This document shows positions 19,017 through 28,788 of a DNA stretch of 64,000 nucleotides, piece after piece. The translations under genes were made by a program, and so were the position numbers. The notes below the pieces were generated by a model. That model was not told the DNA's origin. It searched no databases and was given only the letters and a program-made list of their open reading frames with translations. Position 1 is the stretch's first letter. Each line of letters begins with the position of its first letter. The stretch is from Paraliobacillus zengyii (GTDB lineage Bacteria; Bacillota; Bacilli; Bacillales; Amphibacillaceae). The DNA lies in assembly GCF_003268595.1 (NCBI RefSeq), contig NZ_CP029797.1, positions 2,439,501-2,503,500 on the forward strand. Reading direction: 5' to 3'.

Positions 19017-19451
19017 TTACTCTCTTGTTTTTAACAGTACATCAATCGAAAAGGTTGTAACAGTCTCTTTATTTTGATTATTTATAGTGAACGAAAAAGT
19101 TACCGTACCTCTTCCACCTCTTGAAGATAATCGTTTATTCATCACCTCAACAGTACCAATCAATAAATCATTAGGATAGACAGGCTTTGTCCATCTAATT
19201 TGGTCAACTCCAGCACCAGCAATCACCTCATCACCCAATACATCCGCTTCAATCCACCTGGACCATACCAGACCGATTGTTTGATACCCAGATGCAATAA
19301 TTCCTTTAAACATCCCTTGCTTTGCAAATTCTTCGTCAATATGTATACGTTGTGGATCATATTTTTTTGCGAAATCTAAAACATCTTCTTTCTCTACCTT
19401 GATTGGTTCTAGATTAAATTGTTGACCGACCTTCAAATCTTCTATATACAT
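19017..19451 (-). CDS. MaoC-like dehydratase/hydratase
   Basis: A 144-residue single hot-dog domain protein. The hydratase-2 motif region is DPQRIHIDEEFAKQGMFKGIIASG, with the usual catalytic Asp and His (D-x4-H), near residues 32-55. It may hydrate enoyl-CoA or act as a thioester hydratase; the substrate cannot be read from sequence. The start is ATG 19451 behind GAAGGTGG. It is monocistronic. Confidence 0.88.
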   Translation of the reverse strand: MYIEDLKVGQQFNLEPIKVEKEDVLDFAKKYDPQRIHIDEEFAKQGMFKGIIASGYQTIGLVWSRWIEADVLGDEVIAGAGVDQIRWTKPVYPNDLLIGTVEVMNKRLSSRGGRGTVTFSFTINNQNKETVTTFSIDVLLKTRE

Positions 19452-19676
19452 TATTATCCACCTTCACAGCTAAATTAAAACCAATAAATATATTACACCA
19501 ACTTGCTTTATTTTCCAAAAATAATCTACTTTATAATCAAATAATTTAATTGATCGCAAAATAATTAAGCTACTATCAGTAATTTAAATACGAGTAATAT
19601 TACTAGTCATTATTCTTTAAAGTGTTATACTAATTATATTGTACACAATTTAATTTCGTAAGGGAGTGGGTCAGTT

Positions 19677-20153
19677 ATGAGTATTTACGATATCACAGTT
19701 AAAAAGTCTAATGGCACAACATACCAACTTGATGCATACAAGAATCAGGTTATGTTAATAGTAAATACGGCATCCAATTGTGGACTTAACGGTCAATTTG
19801 ATGGACTTGAAGAAATTCACCAGAAGTATAAGGATAAAGGCGTTGCTGTACTTGGTTTTCCAAGTAATCAGTTTGCTAACCAAGAACCAGGTACATCGGA
19901 AGAAGCGGAAGAGTCTTGTCGAATCAATTTTGGTGTAACATTCCCAATCCATGAAATCATTGATGTTAATGGTAAGAATGCACATGAATTGTTTCAATAT
20001 TTGAAAAGTAATTCCAAAGGATTTTTAGGTAATAACATTAAATGGAACTTCACTAAGTTTTTAGTAGACCAGAATGGTGAGGTTATCGAACGTTTTGGAC
20101 CTAAAGTTGAGCCAGCTAAAATTGAAAAGAAAATTGCACGTATTGTTTCTTAA
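19677..20153 (+). CDS. bsaA: Glutathione peroxidase-family thiol peroxidase
   Basis: A 158-residue peroxidase that reduces hydroperoxides, probably with thioredoxin or bacillithiol as donor. The peroxidatic Cys is at residue 35 (TASNCGLN); NQF in GFPSNQFANQEPG and WNFTKF supply the Gln and Trp of the catalytic tetrad. It is Cys- rather than selenocysteine-based. The start is ATG 19677 with GGGAGTGGG upstream. It is monocistronic with its own terminator. Confidence 0.93.
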   Translation: MSIYDITVKKSNGTTYQLDAYKNQVMLIVNTASNCGLNGQFDGLEEIHQKYKDKGVAVLGFPSNQFANQEPGTSEEAEESCRINFGVTFPIHEIIDVNGKNAHELFQYLKSNSKGFLGNNIKWNFTKFLVDQNGEVIERFGPKVEPAKIEKKIARIVS

Positions 20154-20157
20154 TAAT

Positions 20158-20196
20158 AAGGAATCCTTCAGTCTATCTAAGGATTCCTTTTTTATT
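20158..20196 (+). terminator. Bidirectional terminator between bsaA and the RlmI-like gene
   Basis: AAGGAATCCTT pairs with AAGGATTCCTT around a ten-base loop, with T-runs on both sides, serving the two convergent genes. Confidence 0.85.
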
Positions 20197-21397
20197 AGAG
20201 TTTTTTAAGAAATAGTACTTTGAGATAGTCTCCCTCTTTATACTGCTTTATTGTCTTAAAATCATCTGGTAAAGAAAATGTCTCAATAACCCTGTAAGCC
20301 TCATCCATTTCCTTAAAAGCTTGATTAACAAAGTTCTTAAACTTATCCATGCCAAAACCACTAGCATTCGTTGACGCAACAATGATCCCTTGATCCGCTG
20401 TAATAGCAATTGCTTCTTTAAGTAAGTTCACATAATCCTTTGACGCACTAAACGTATGTTTCTTGGATCTAGCAAAACTAGGGGGATCAAGAATAACCAT
20501 GTCAAAATTCAGATTCTTTTTAACCGCATATTTAAAATAATTAAAAACATCCATCACTCGAATGATATGATCGTTCTCATCTAGGCCATTCACTTGAAAT
20601 TGTTCAATCGTTTTAGGTAAGCTACGATTCGCAAGGTCAACACTCGTCGTCTGTTCAGCACCACCCAGTGCTGCAAAAACAGAGAAAGCACCTGTATATG
20701 AAAAAGTATTTAATACTGATTTTCCATTAGCATACTTGTCTCTTATTGTTTTTCTTACCTGCCTTTGATCAAGAAAAATTCCAGTCATTGGACCATCATT
20801 TAAATAGACGGCAAAATTCACACCATTTTCCTTGATAATAATCGGAAAATCGCCGCGTTCTCCGGCAACAAAATCATCGTCTTCTAGGTATTTTCCACCA
20901 GTATCAAAACGTTTTTTCTCGTAAATACCTTTAAATTCAACTAAGTTCTTTAGTGAATTCAGTATAAGCTCTTTGAACAGATAAATCCCTTGACTATACC
21001 AATTTACAACATAAAACCCTGCATAGTATTCAATAGTCAGACCGCCGATCCCATCTCCTTCTCCATTAAAGACACGAAAAGCAGTTGTATCTTTATCTTT
21101 ATAATAGGCACTTCTTATATCTAATGCCTTTTCGATTTTTTTATCAAAAAACTGCTGATCAATTGGCTCATTTTCATTTTGAGTTAATACCCAACCGAAT
21201 CCCTTGTTTTGTCTACCATAATAACCTCTTCCAAGAAAATGATTTTTCTCATCAACTAATTGAACGATTATACCTTCTTGATCCAGTACCTCCATATTTA
21301 AGATGGCTTCTTTAAATATATGTGGAAAACCTATTTTAAATTTATTAACAAATTTATCTTTAATTTTCAATTGTACGTCATTCTGCATTTCCTTCAT
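20195..21397 (-). CDS. RlmI-like class I rRNA methyltransferase
   Basis: Probably a 23S rRNA 5-methylcytosine methyltransferase. The 400 residues hold an N-terminal PUA-like region (about 1-80, with GRGYYGRQNKGFGW), a central RlmI-type linker and a C-terminal Rossmann domain. Key motifs are NTFSYTGAFSVFAALGGA (SAM binding, near 228) and VILDPPSFARSKK (near 302). The exact target base is not known. Two starts are possible (ATG 21397 or 21388) and neither has an ideal ribosome site. Confidence 0.85.
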   Translation of the reverse strand: MKEMQNDVQLKIKDKFVNKFKIGFPHIFKEAILNMEVLDQEGIIVQLVDEKNHFLGRGYYGRQNKGFGWVLTQNENEPIDQQFFDKKIEKALDIRSAYYKDKDTTAFRVFNGEGDGIGGLTIEYYAGFYVVNWYSQGIYLFKELILNSLKNLVEFKGIYEKKRFDTGGKYLEDDDFVAGERGDFPIIIKENGVNFAVYLNDGPMTGIFLDQRQVRKTIRDKYANGKSVLNTFSYTGAFSVFAALGGAEQTTSVDLANRSLPKTIEQFQVNGLDENDHIIRVMDVFNYFKYAVKKNLNFDMVILDPPSFARSKKHTFSASKDYVNLLKEAIAITADQGIIVASTNASGFGMDKFKNFVNQAFKEMDEAYRVIETFSLPDDFKTIKQYKEGDYLKVLFLKKL

Positions 21398-21503
21398 CCT
21401 AACTGTTTATATATGTACTTACTTTATCATTTGACTTTCTATAAAGCTAGCTTCAATAAGTCTTCCCTCGTATATAACAAATCTAATTCAGGGAATTATG
21501 TGT

Positions 21504-21520
21504 GTAATATTTTCTTACAA
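21504..21520 (+). promoter_or_regulatory. TnrA/GlnR-type nitrogen control box upstream of nasB
   Basis: TGTAATATTTTCTTACA matches TGTNA-N7-TNACA exactly, 68 bases upstream of the nasB start. A TATGCT -10 candidate lies about 24 bases downstream of the box, so the box would sit near -45 to -50. It parallels the box before nasD. Confidence 0.75.
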
Positions 21521-21587
21521 ACAAACAGATTATTCACCATATGTATGCTAACATTAAATCCAAATTCAGATTTTCTGGGGGATAACT

Positions 21588-23945
21588 ATGATGGGAAAGC
21601 AAAAACTTGTTTTAATCGGAAACGGTATGGCAGGTTTGCGCTGTATCGAAAATATTTTAAAAGAGGATAATACCCTTTACGATATCACCATTTTTGGTAG
21701 TGAGCCTCACGTGAATTACAGTCGGATTATGCTATCTTCCGTACTACAAGGAGATACAACATTTAATGATATCACAATAAATGACCGTAACTGGTATGAT
21801 GATCATGATATCCTTCTTCATACTGGTGAAACCGTTACAAATATTAATAAAGAAAAGAAGCTAATAGAGACCGATAAAAGCACAATAACCTCTTATGATA
21901 AACTCATTATAGCAACTGGTTCTAACCCTTTTATTCTACCCTTACCTGGTAATGACAAAGAAGGTGTTGTCTCTTTTCGCACAATAGATGACTGTCACAA
22001 AATGATCGACACGGCAAAGAAATATAAGAAAGCGATAGTAATTGGCGGTGGACTCCTTGGCCTTGAAGCAGCAAGAGGCTTATTAAATTTAGGAATGGAA
22101 GTTGACGTTGTTCATATTTCTGAATATTTAATGAATAAACAATTAGATGAAACAGCAGCACATATGCTCCAAAGTGAATTAGAGTCACAAGGCATGCATT
22201 TTCTTCTAGAAAAACAATCTGAAGAAATCATTGGAGACGCTAGGGTTGAAGGAATTCGATTTAAAGATGGAACAATAGCTAAGGCAGATCTTGTTGTGAT
22301 GGCAGTGGGTGTAAAACCAAACATTCAATTAGCGCAAAAAGCCGGTATTGAAACTAACAGAGGTATTCTTGTCGATGATTTTTTCGCAACGCGTTCAGAG
22401 GATATTTATGCTGTTGGTGAATGTGCAGAACACAACGAAATGGTATACGGTCTTGTCAAACCGCTTTATGAACAAGGAGCTGTACTCGCACGACATTTGT
22501 GCGCCAAGGATAATGAGCCATATAAAGGATCCGTTTTATCAACACAGTTAAAAATATCAGGAGTTGATGTATTTTCTGTCGGACAATTCTATACAGATGA
22601 TCAAACAAAGGCCATTCATTTTCATGATGAAGTTGCTTCAACTTATAAGAAAGTTTTCTTTAGAGGTAACAAAGTGGTTGGCAGCGTCATGTTCGGTGAC
22701 ACTAAAGAAGGACCTAGATTGTTAGATATAATTATAAAACAAAAATTCGTCGCTGATCAAGAAAAGGTTGCTTTACTTACGCCTTTAGATCCAAGTGAAT
22801 CTTATGTAGCTACAATGCCAAAAAATGAATTTGTTTGCACATGTAATGCTGTATCTAAAGGTACTATTATTGAAAATGTCCAACAGCACGCGCTTACTAC
22901 TGTTGATGAAGTTCGCCAATGTACGAAAGCTTCCAGCTCATGTGGTGGTTGTAAACCAATTGTTAGTGAACTACTAACCTATATAAATAGTGAATATTTT
23001 AATGAAGCAGTTGAAGATAAAAGATTCTGTTCTTGCACTAAACTAACTGAGGATGAAATAGTTACAGAAATACAAACGAAGCATTTAGCTAGTGTTACGG
23101 AAGTTATGGAAACACTAGGATGGGGAACGAATGACGGTTGTGCAATTTGTCTTCCCGCTATAGAGTATTATTTAGAAATGATCTATCCAGAATATGAACA
23201 AAATCAAGAAACAATCTATGTGAATGAAAAGATGAATGCAAAACTTCGTAAAGATGGCACCTATACGATCGTTCCACAACTATATGGTGGAACAGCTCAG
23301 ACCAGTCAATTGAAAACTATTGCAAAAGTTGCAGAAAAGTACAATATAACTACCCTACCATTAACAAGTGCACAAAGAATTCATTTAGAAGGCATTAAAA
23401 AAGAAGATTTATCTTCTGTATGGACAGATCTCAATATGAGGCTTCACTCCGCAGCTGCAAATACAGTACAGAGTATTAAAACTAGCAGTGGTGATCATTT
23501 ATGCGAGTGTGATAAACTACCAGGTTATCATATCGCACATGAGCTTGAGCGGAGAATGGAATTTCTAAAAACACCTTATCGTATCAGGATTGGAGCATCT
23601 GCTTGTAAACATAATGGAGCTGGTTCCACTACAAAAGATATAGGTATTATCAAAATGGATAGAGGATGGGAAATTTATGTCGGAGGTAGTAGCGGTCGCA
23701 ACAGTCGCTTAGGTGAATTATTAGCTGTCACCGAATCACAGAAAGAAGCAGTTAACATTATTCTTGGTTTCGTCCAATACTACCGTGAATCTGCCAATTA
23801 CTTAGAACGAACATGGCAATGGATTGATCGAGTAAGTTTAGTTCACCTTCGTGAAGTGCTTTTTGATGAAGAATTACAAAACTATCTAATTGATAGATTA
23901 GAAAGAAGTGTGAAGCAGCGTAAATTGTTATTACTAAGTAATTAA
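21588..23945 (+). CDS. nasB: Assimilatory nitrate reductase electron-transfer subunit
   Basis: A 785-residue NirB-like flavoprotein that passes electrons from NAD(P)H to NasC. In order: FAD site (GNGMAG near 11), NAD site ([12 protein letters not shown] near 155), two BFD-type [2Fe-2S] modules (CTCNAVSKG with CTKASSSCGGC; CSCTKLTE with CAIC), then a sulfite/nitrite reductase-like domain. In that last domain two of the four siroheme/cluster cysteines of NasD are replaced: KTCVGSEFC becomes KTSSGDHLC, and ACPRNC becomes ACKHNG. It therefore should not bind siroheme. It is followed by nasC after 68 bases. ATG 21588 has CTGGGGG upstream. Confidence 0.88.
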   Translation: MMGKQKLVLIGNGMAGLRCIENILKEDNTLYDITIFGSEPHVNYSRIMLSSVLQGDTTFNDITINDRNWYDDHDILLHTGETVTNINKEKKLIETDKSTITSYDKLIIATGSNPFILPLPGNDKEGVVSFRTIDDCHKMIDTAKKYKKAIVIGGGLLGLEAARGLLNLGMEVDVVHISEYLMNKQLDETAAHMLQSELESQGMHFLLEKQSEEIIGDARVEGIRFKDGTIAKADLVVMAVGVKPNIQLAQKAGIETNRGILVDDFFATRSEDIYAVGECAEHNEMVYGLVKPLYEQGAVLARHLCAKDNEPYKGSVLSTQLKISGVDVFSVGQFYTDDQTKAIHFHDEVASTYKKVFFRGNKVVGSVMFGDTKEGPRLLDIIIKQKFVADQEKVALLTPLDPSESYVATMPKNEFVCTCNAVSKGTIIENVQQHALTTVDEVRQCTKASSSCGGCKPIVSELLTYINSEYFNEAVEDKRFCSCTKLTEDEIVTEIQTKHLASVTEVMETLGWGTNDGCAICLPAIEYYLEMIYPEYEQNQETIYVNEKMNAKLRKDGTYTIVPQLYGGTAQTSQLKTIAKVAEKYNITTLPLTSAQRIHLEGIKKEDLSSVWTDLNMRLHSAAANTVQSIKTSSGDHLCECDKLPGYHIAHELERRMEFLKTPYRIRIGASACKHNGAGSTTKDIGIIKMDRGWEIYVGGSSGRNSRLGELLAVTESQKEAVNIILGFVQYYRESANYLERTWQWIDRVSLVHLREVLFDEELQNYLIDRLERSVKQRKLLLLSN

Positions 23946-24013
23946 TAGGTTTCATACTTCTTAACTCTATAAACCAGAACTCCATTAAATCAGCGAGCAA
24001 AGGATGAGATATC

Positions 24014-26152
24014 TTGACAGAGTTACTATTGAAATACTTCAGAGATAAGCAACAAAAAGCTGAAACAGAGAAAATTTATGATTCACAATGCCCTTATTGT
24101 AGTATGCAATGCAAGATGCAATTAGTAGAACAAAAAGTTGTTTCGAGAAAAACATATAAAACAATCGGAAAAGATAACCCAACCTCTGAAGGACGGCTTT
24201 GTATTAAAGGATTAAATGCCCATCAGCATGCACTTCATAAAGACAGAATTAAACAGCCATTAATGAAGGTTAACGGTGAATTCGTTACTGTTTCTTGGGA
24301 AGTCGCATTAGAACAGATAAAAGAGAATTTCAAAAAGATTCAGCAACAAGATGGTCTTGATGCTTTATCGGTTTATGGTAGTGCTTCAATCACTAACGAA
24401 GAAGCGTATCTATTAGGTAAATTCGCACGCGTTGGCTTACAAACAAAACACATTGATTACAATGGTCGTTTATGTATGGGAGCTGCTGCAACAGGTGCAA
24501 ATCAAACGTTTGGTGTAGATCGCGGATTTACGAATACAATAAAGGAAATTCCTAATACGCGCTGCATAATCTTAGCTGGAACAAATATCGCTGAATGTCA
24601 GCCGACCATCATGCCTTATTTTGAAAGAGCCAAAGAAAATGGCGCATACATCATTGCTATAGATCCACGCGAAACAGCCACAACCAAATTAGCAGATTTG
24701 CACTTAAAAAACAAACCAGGTTCAGATGTAGCCTTAGCTAATGGATTATTAAAGGTAATTATTGAGAATAACTTAGTTGATCAGGCATTTATTCAAGATA
24801 GAACTAATGGATTTGAAGAAGTAAAAGAACTAGTAACATCTATTGAGCTTGAGGAAACAGCGCAGTTAACAGGCTTAACTGTTGAGCAAATTAAACAGGC
24901 TGCTACTGCTTTTGGACAAGAAACATCAGGTATGATCTTTACCGCAAGAGGCATTGAACAACAAATTGATGGAACAGCTGCAGTACGCTGCTTTATAAAC
25001 ATTCTTTTAGCTACTGGGAAAATCGGAAAACCTAATTCTGGTTTCGGTGCAGTTACTGGTCAAGGCAATGGTCAAGGAGCGAGAGAACACGGACAAAAGT
25101 CAGATCAATTACCAGGTTATCGCTCGATTGAAAACGATGAGCATAGAGAATATATTGCAAATGTTTGGGGAGTTAATGCACAAGACTTACCTAGAAAAGG
25201 CGTATCTGCATACGAAATGTTTGAGGAAATTGAGCAACAAAAAATTAGCGGTATGTTCGTTATGTGTTCCAATCCAGTTGTTTCAAATCCAAATGCTAAC
25301 TTCGTCAAAAAAACATTAGAACAATTAAAATACCTAGTAGTTGTTGATATGTTCGTTTCAGAAACAGCAAAACTAGCAGACATCATCCTACCAGCCTCTT
25401 CCTATTTAGAAGATGAAGGAACTATGACTAATGTCGAAGGTCGCGTCATGTTAAGAGAAGCAAGCTTTCCACTACCTGGTGAAGTACGACATGATTGGCA
25501 AATCATTTGTGATATAGCAAAAGCATTAGGAAAGGAACAGTATTTCCCCTATCAAAGTGCTGAAGATATTTTTGAAGAACTTAGAGTCGCAAGCCGTGGT
25601 GGTAGAGCAGATTATTATGGCATTACCTATAATCGGATTCGAAAAGAAGATGGTGTCTTATGGCCATGCCCGGATCCGAATGAATCTGGTACAGACCGTT
25701 TATTTGAAAATTCATTTGCTCATGAAGATGGTAAAGCAAAAATGGCAGCCATTTCACACAAATTAAAAATACCCAAACCAATACCTAGCGATGCTTATCC
25801 GCTCTTTTTAACAACTGGCCGTGTCATGTCACACTACCTAACTGGTGAGCAAACAAGAAAAAGTCCTTCGCTTGCTGCAAGAAATATTGAAGCGTTTATG
25901 GAAGTCCATCCAGATACAGGTTTAAAATATAATCTAAAAGAATCAATGCTTGTAAAAGTCGAGTCAAAACAAGGCTCTATCGTTGTTAGAACGAAATGGT
26001 CTACTACAATAAGAAAAGACACCGTTTTTGTACCATTCCACTGGACAGAATCACAAAATGTTAATCGATTAGTTTCTGATGAATTAGATCCTCACTGCAA
26101 AATGCCTGGTTTTAAAGTGAGCACAGTTAAAATTAGCCCAGTAAATAGGTAA
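24014..26152 (+). CDS. nasC: Assimilatory nitrate reductase catalytic subunit (molybdopterin)
   Basis: Reduces nitrate to nitrite at a bis-MGD molybdenum centre. The 712 residues match B. subtilis NasC in length. An N-terminal [4Fe-4S] site is visible as CPYCSMQC then EGRLCIKG (C-x2-C-x3-C...C). The molybdopterin oxidoreductase core follows (GRLCMGAAATGANQTFG near 156), then the C-terminal dinucleotide-binding domain with LTTGRVMSHYLTG near 600. The start is TTG 24014 with AAAGGATGAG upstream. Co-transcribed with nasB; no nitrate transporter or Mo-cofactor genes are in the window. Confidence 0.94.
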   Translation: MTELLLKYFRDKQQKAETEKIYDSQCPYCSMQCKMQLVEQKVVSRKTYKTIGKDNPTSEGRLCIKGLNAHQHALHKDRIKQPLMKVNGEFVTVSWEVALEQIKENFKKIQQQDGLDALSVYGSASITNEEAYLLGKFARVGLQTKHIDYNGRLCMGAAATGANQTFGVDRGFTNTIKEIPNTRCIILAGTNIAECQPTIMPYFERAKENGAYIIAIDPRETATTKLADLHLKNKPGSDVALANGLLKVIIENNLVDQAFIQDRTNGFEEVKELVTSIELEETAQLTGLTVEQIKQAATAFGQETSGMIFTARGIEQQIDGTAAVRCFINILLATGKIGKPNSGFGAVTGQGNGQGAREHGQKSDQLPGYRSIENDEHREYIANVWGVNAQDLPRKGVSAYEMFEEIEQQKISGMFVMCSNPVVSNPNANFVKKTLEQLKYLVVVDMFVSETAKLADIILPASSYLEDEGTMTNVEGRVMLREASFPLPGEVRHDWQIICDIAKALGKEQYFPYQSAEDIFEELRVASRGGRADYYGITYNRIRKEDGVLWPCPDPNESGTDRLFENSFAHEDGKAKMAAISHKLKIPKPIPSDAYPLFLTTGRVMSHYLTGEQTRKSPSLAARNIEAFMEVHPDTGLKYNLKESMLVKVESKQGSIVVRTKWSTTIRKDTVFVPFHWTESQNVNRLVSDELDPHCKMPGFKVSTVKISPVNR

Positions 26153-26170
26153 GTAATTTAGTAATCTATT

Positions 26171-26216
26171 AAATAAGTCGACTGTTTCAAATAGAAACAG
26201 TCGACTTATTTATTTT
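26171..26216 (+). terminator. Strong bidirectional terminator after nasBC
   Basis: An 18-base perfect stem, beginning AAATAAGTCGACTG, around a five-base loop, followed by TATTTTAT. It serves nasC and the convergent acyltransferase gene. Confidence 0.9.
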
Positions 26217-26228
26217 ATGAAACTCACA

Positions 26229-27404
26229 CTACATATCTTTTTTAATTTCATTTTTACTTTGATAACTTCTTTTGATTAATTCGAATGGCTTAAGCATTAT
26301 CCTACGAAACTTCCTTCTATTAACATCTTGTTGAGTTGCAGGTAATTTACCGAAAATTAAATGAGCAAGCGGTATATAAAGATGAATGGTGCGAATAACC
26401 AAATAACAGAAAATGACTGTCACCATATATCGAATCGTTATGTCAAAATGAAACCAATAATTTGGTCTTGTTGGAGTATATACTGCAACTTCTCTTAGGA
26501 TTAACGGATGAATTAAGTAAAAGGCAAAAGAATAAACTGCGAAGTGTTTTACTCTACCAATCATTTTAGTTGATCCCATTGCTGCAAATTTCTCTGCTAG
26601 CTTGTAAAAGAAATAACTTCCTATTACTAAATAGGTAATTTCAGTTAACGTGTAAACTGTACCAGTTACCGTTATTTCTTGGAGTGTATAGCCATAGTAA
26701 TGTAAATAAAATAAGCTTGATCCCGTAATAAGTGTCATCACACCAAATATAATGATAGGGATGTTATTTTTCCCTTTAGCTTTTTCTGTTTCATAGTGTA
26801 ATCCTATCCAACCGCCTAAAAGTAAATACGACATATTACTAAGAAATATATGAGAACTCGTTAAATCAAATGTAGATTGGATGACAAAATAAGTGAATTG
26901 AATAAGGATACCGCATAACCAAAGGTATTTCTTAATAATTGAAAATCGTTGTGAAATCCAAATTACTGCAGGTAATATCATATAAATTTGAACGATAATA
27001 AAAATAAAGTATAATTGATAGTGGGATTCTCCTTGTACTATCCGACTGATAACATCTCCTATAACGAACTCACGTCCTAATCGGGAATACGCATAAAACT
27101 CATAAACACTAGCCCATATGAGATAAGGTACAATAATAAACTTAAAACGTTTTTTATAGTAATCTAGTAGATTATCTTTCGTCCATCTTTTTTGTGCATG
27201 ACTATAGAAAAAAACCAGTCCCGTCAACATAATAAAAATACCCTTTTCCACACGGAGCGTTCGACTTAAGTAATGATACTTTTGAAATGCACCGCTATCC
27301 ATCTCAAACGAAGTATAATAAGCACCAATTGTATGGATTAACACTACCGATAACATTGCAAACGTTCTTAAAAAATAAACAGCCTCAATATTTTTATTTT
27401 TCAT
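26229..27404 (-). CDS. Acyltransferase family 3 membrane protein (IcaC-like)
   Basis: A 391-residue integral membrane O-acyltransferase with about ten hydrophobic helices. The first helix carries FLRTFAMLSVVLIHT with the conserved His; the SRTLRVEKGIFIMLTGLVFF segment follows. Relatives acylate or help export surface polysaccharides. The start is ATG 27404 (MKNKNIEAV) with GGGAGAGG upstream; the longer frame to 27536 adds an unlikely hydrophobic stretch. It is monocistronic and borders the gerE integration scar. Confidence 0.85.
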   Translation of the reverse strand: MKNKNIEAVYFLRTFAMLSVVLIHTIGAYYTSFEMDSGAFQKYHYLSRTLRVEKGIFIMLTGLVFFYSHAQKRWTKDNLLDYYKKRFKFIIVPYLIWASVYEFYAYSRLGREFVIGDVISRIVQGESHYQLYFIFIIVQIYMILPAVIWISQRFSIIKKYLWLCGILIQFTYFVIQSTFDLTSSHIFLSNMSYLLLGGWIGLHYETEKAKGKNNIPIIIFGVMTLITGSSLFYLHYYGYTLQEITVTGTVYTLTEITYLVIGSYFFYKLAEKFAAMGSTKMIGRVKHFAVYSFAFYLIHPLILREVAVYTPTRPNYWFHFDITIRYMVTVIFCYLVIRTIHLYIPLAHLIFGKLPATQQDVNRRKFRRIMLKPFELIKRSYQSKNEIKKDM

Positions 27405-27569
27405 TCTATGCCTCTCCCAACAATTCACTTTTATTCCAGCGTGAAATATAATTACTATTATTATAATAATTACATTAACGTAATTTTCTATAAAAATGGA
27501 AATTACAATATAAATAATACAATTCTTCATAGACACTTTACATTAGTTATCTACACCACTTTATAAGAC

Positions 27570-27680
27570 GCAAATAAACCGACTTCCCATAAGAATGTCG
27601 GTTTTTATTAGAGCTTTAATATTCATCCATTCTTAAAAGCTCTACAACTGCTTGGAACACCCCTTTAGATCAAGACTTTG
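27570..27680 (-). repeat. gerE 3'-end copy C (diverged)
   Basis: About 110 bases match the gerE tail and terminator at 30147-30271 at roughly 90% identity. They contain the hairpin ACCGACTTCCC...GTCGGTTTTT and the reading ELLRMDEY-stop, where gerE itself ends ELLRMGELKL. A one-base deletion breaks the frame upstream. The divergence suggests an older or foreign gerE tail displaced by an earlier insertion. Confidence 0.85.
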
Positions 27681-27777
27681 TATAATCAATACTTATACAT
27701 TAGTGTTCATTTTATTAATTTGATAAAATTATTACGATTGATTATTTAACTCACTACAGAAGGAGTTCGATCACCAA

Positions 27778-27902
27778 GCAAAAAAACCGACTTCCCATAA
27801 GAAAGTCGGTTTTTATTAGAGCTTTAATTCACCCATTCTTAAAAGCTCTACAACTGCTTGCGAACGCCCCTTTACACCAAGCTTTTGCATTGCATTTGAA
27901 AT
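27778..27902 (-). repeat. gerE 3'-end copy B (identical to gerE tail)
   Basis: 125 bases are identical to 30147-30271, covering the last 29 codons of gerE, the stop and the terminator. Identity ends abruptly at both edges. Copies A and B are direct repeats 2369 bases apart and flank the recombinase relic and two cargo genes. Confidence 0.95.
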
Positions 27903-28047
27903 GTATAGTAATTGCGTAATATTTTACTTATCAATAGTACTTAAATATCTAAATAGACCGAAAGATTTAGATATTGTAAAACTATCTGTGTTATTAATTA
28001 AAATATTTCACAACCTACTAAACCAGCATAAACAACTTAATCTTATT

Positions 28048-28659
28048 TTATCTGTATAGTACTTTTATATAAGTTCTCTGAGAAGTTGGGACAGTTTCAT
28101 AATATGTGTCTAACAAAGTGCCTGAACTGTTGTATTTTTTCACTTCGAACCTATCAAGTACCAGTCGTCCATAAACGGCTGGTCTACTCCACCTGTCGTA
28201 GTCAGCATCAACACTGAATCCTGAACCACCGCCTCTCGCGACAGCGATACCTACAACACCGTACGATAAAGAAAAACTGAAATTTGTGGTAGAGCTACTA
28301 AACCAGTAAGTATCGGCACGAGTATAACCATTAAAATCTGGATGCCAGCCAAATTTATAGTCATAGTCTGCTATCGATGATGATATCTTAGTGTAATCAT
28401 AGTGATAACATGTTGCACAAAGGATACCGATATTATTAGATTCCTTTGTTAAATTAAGTGGTGTTGATGTTGAAAAGGTGTTAGGTAATTCCTCATAAAT
28501 TGTCTTAATATTACCGTCTTCTTGAGTGACATCTACTACTTCTCTATTTAGTAATTTATTTTCTATAGTACTATCAGTAGATGCCGAAATTGAATCTACG
28601 ACTATAAAAAACATGAAACATATTAAAAAGAAGCTTAAACCTATTTTAAATCTATTCAT
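28048..28659 (-). CDS. Secreted hypothetical protein
   Basis: A 203-residue protein with a clear signal peptide (about residues 1-27, ending SISAS) and no later membrane segment. The mature part has a C-x2-C pair (LCATCYHY) and an aromatic-, Ser- and Gly-rich C-terminal half (YGVVGIAVARGGGSGFS) that looks like a small beta-sandwich. I do not recognise the family. The start ATG 28659 has GGAGGTGAG upstream. It lies inside the gerE direct repeats, divergent from the lipoprotein gene, so it is probably element cargo. Confidence 0.7.
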   Translation of the reverse strand: MNRFKIGLSFFLICFMFFIVVDSISASTDSTIENKLLNREVVDVTQEDGNIKTIYEELPNTFSTSTPLNLTKESNNIGILCATCYHYDYTKISSSIADYDYKFGWHPDFNGYTRADTYWFSSSTTNFSFSLSYGVVGIAVARGGGSGFSVDADYDRWSRPAVYGRLVLDRFEVKKYNSSGTLLDTYYETVPTSQRTYIKVLYR

Positions 28660-28788
28660 TTTCTCACCTCCTTAAATAAATAATACCATATTTTCCTATA
28701 AATTAAAACGCTTTCAATGGAAAAAATGGTTTTTTACTGTTAAAATTTATAATAAGAATTAATTAGATTACAAAAGGGAGTGTTTTTC

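Noticed and set aside
27903..28047. Search for a short att core or tRNA near copy B
   Set aside because: Only A/T-rich sequence without inverted repeats or tRNA; the identity break at GCATTTGAAAT alone does not define a recombinase core.
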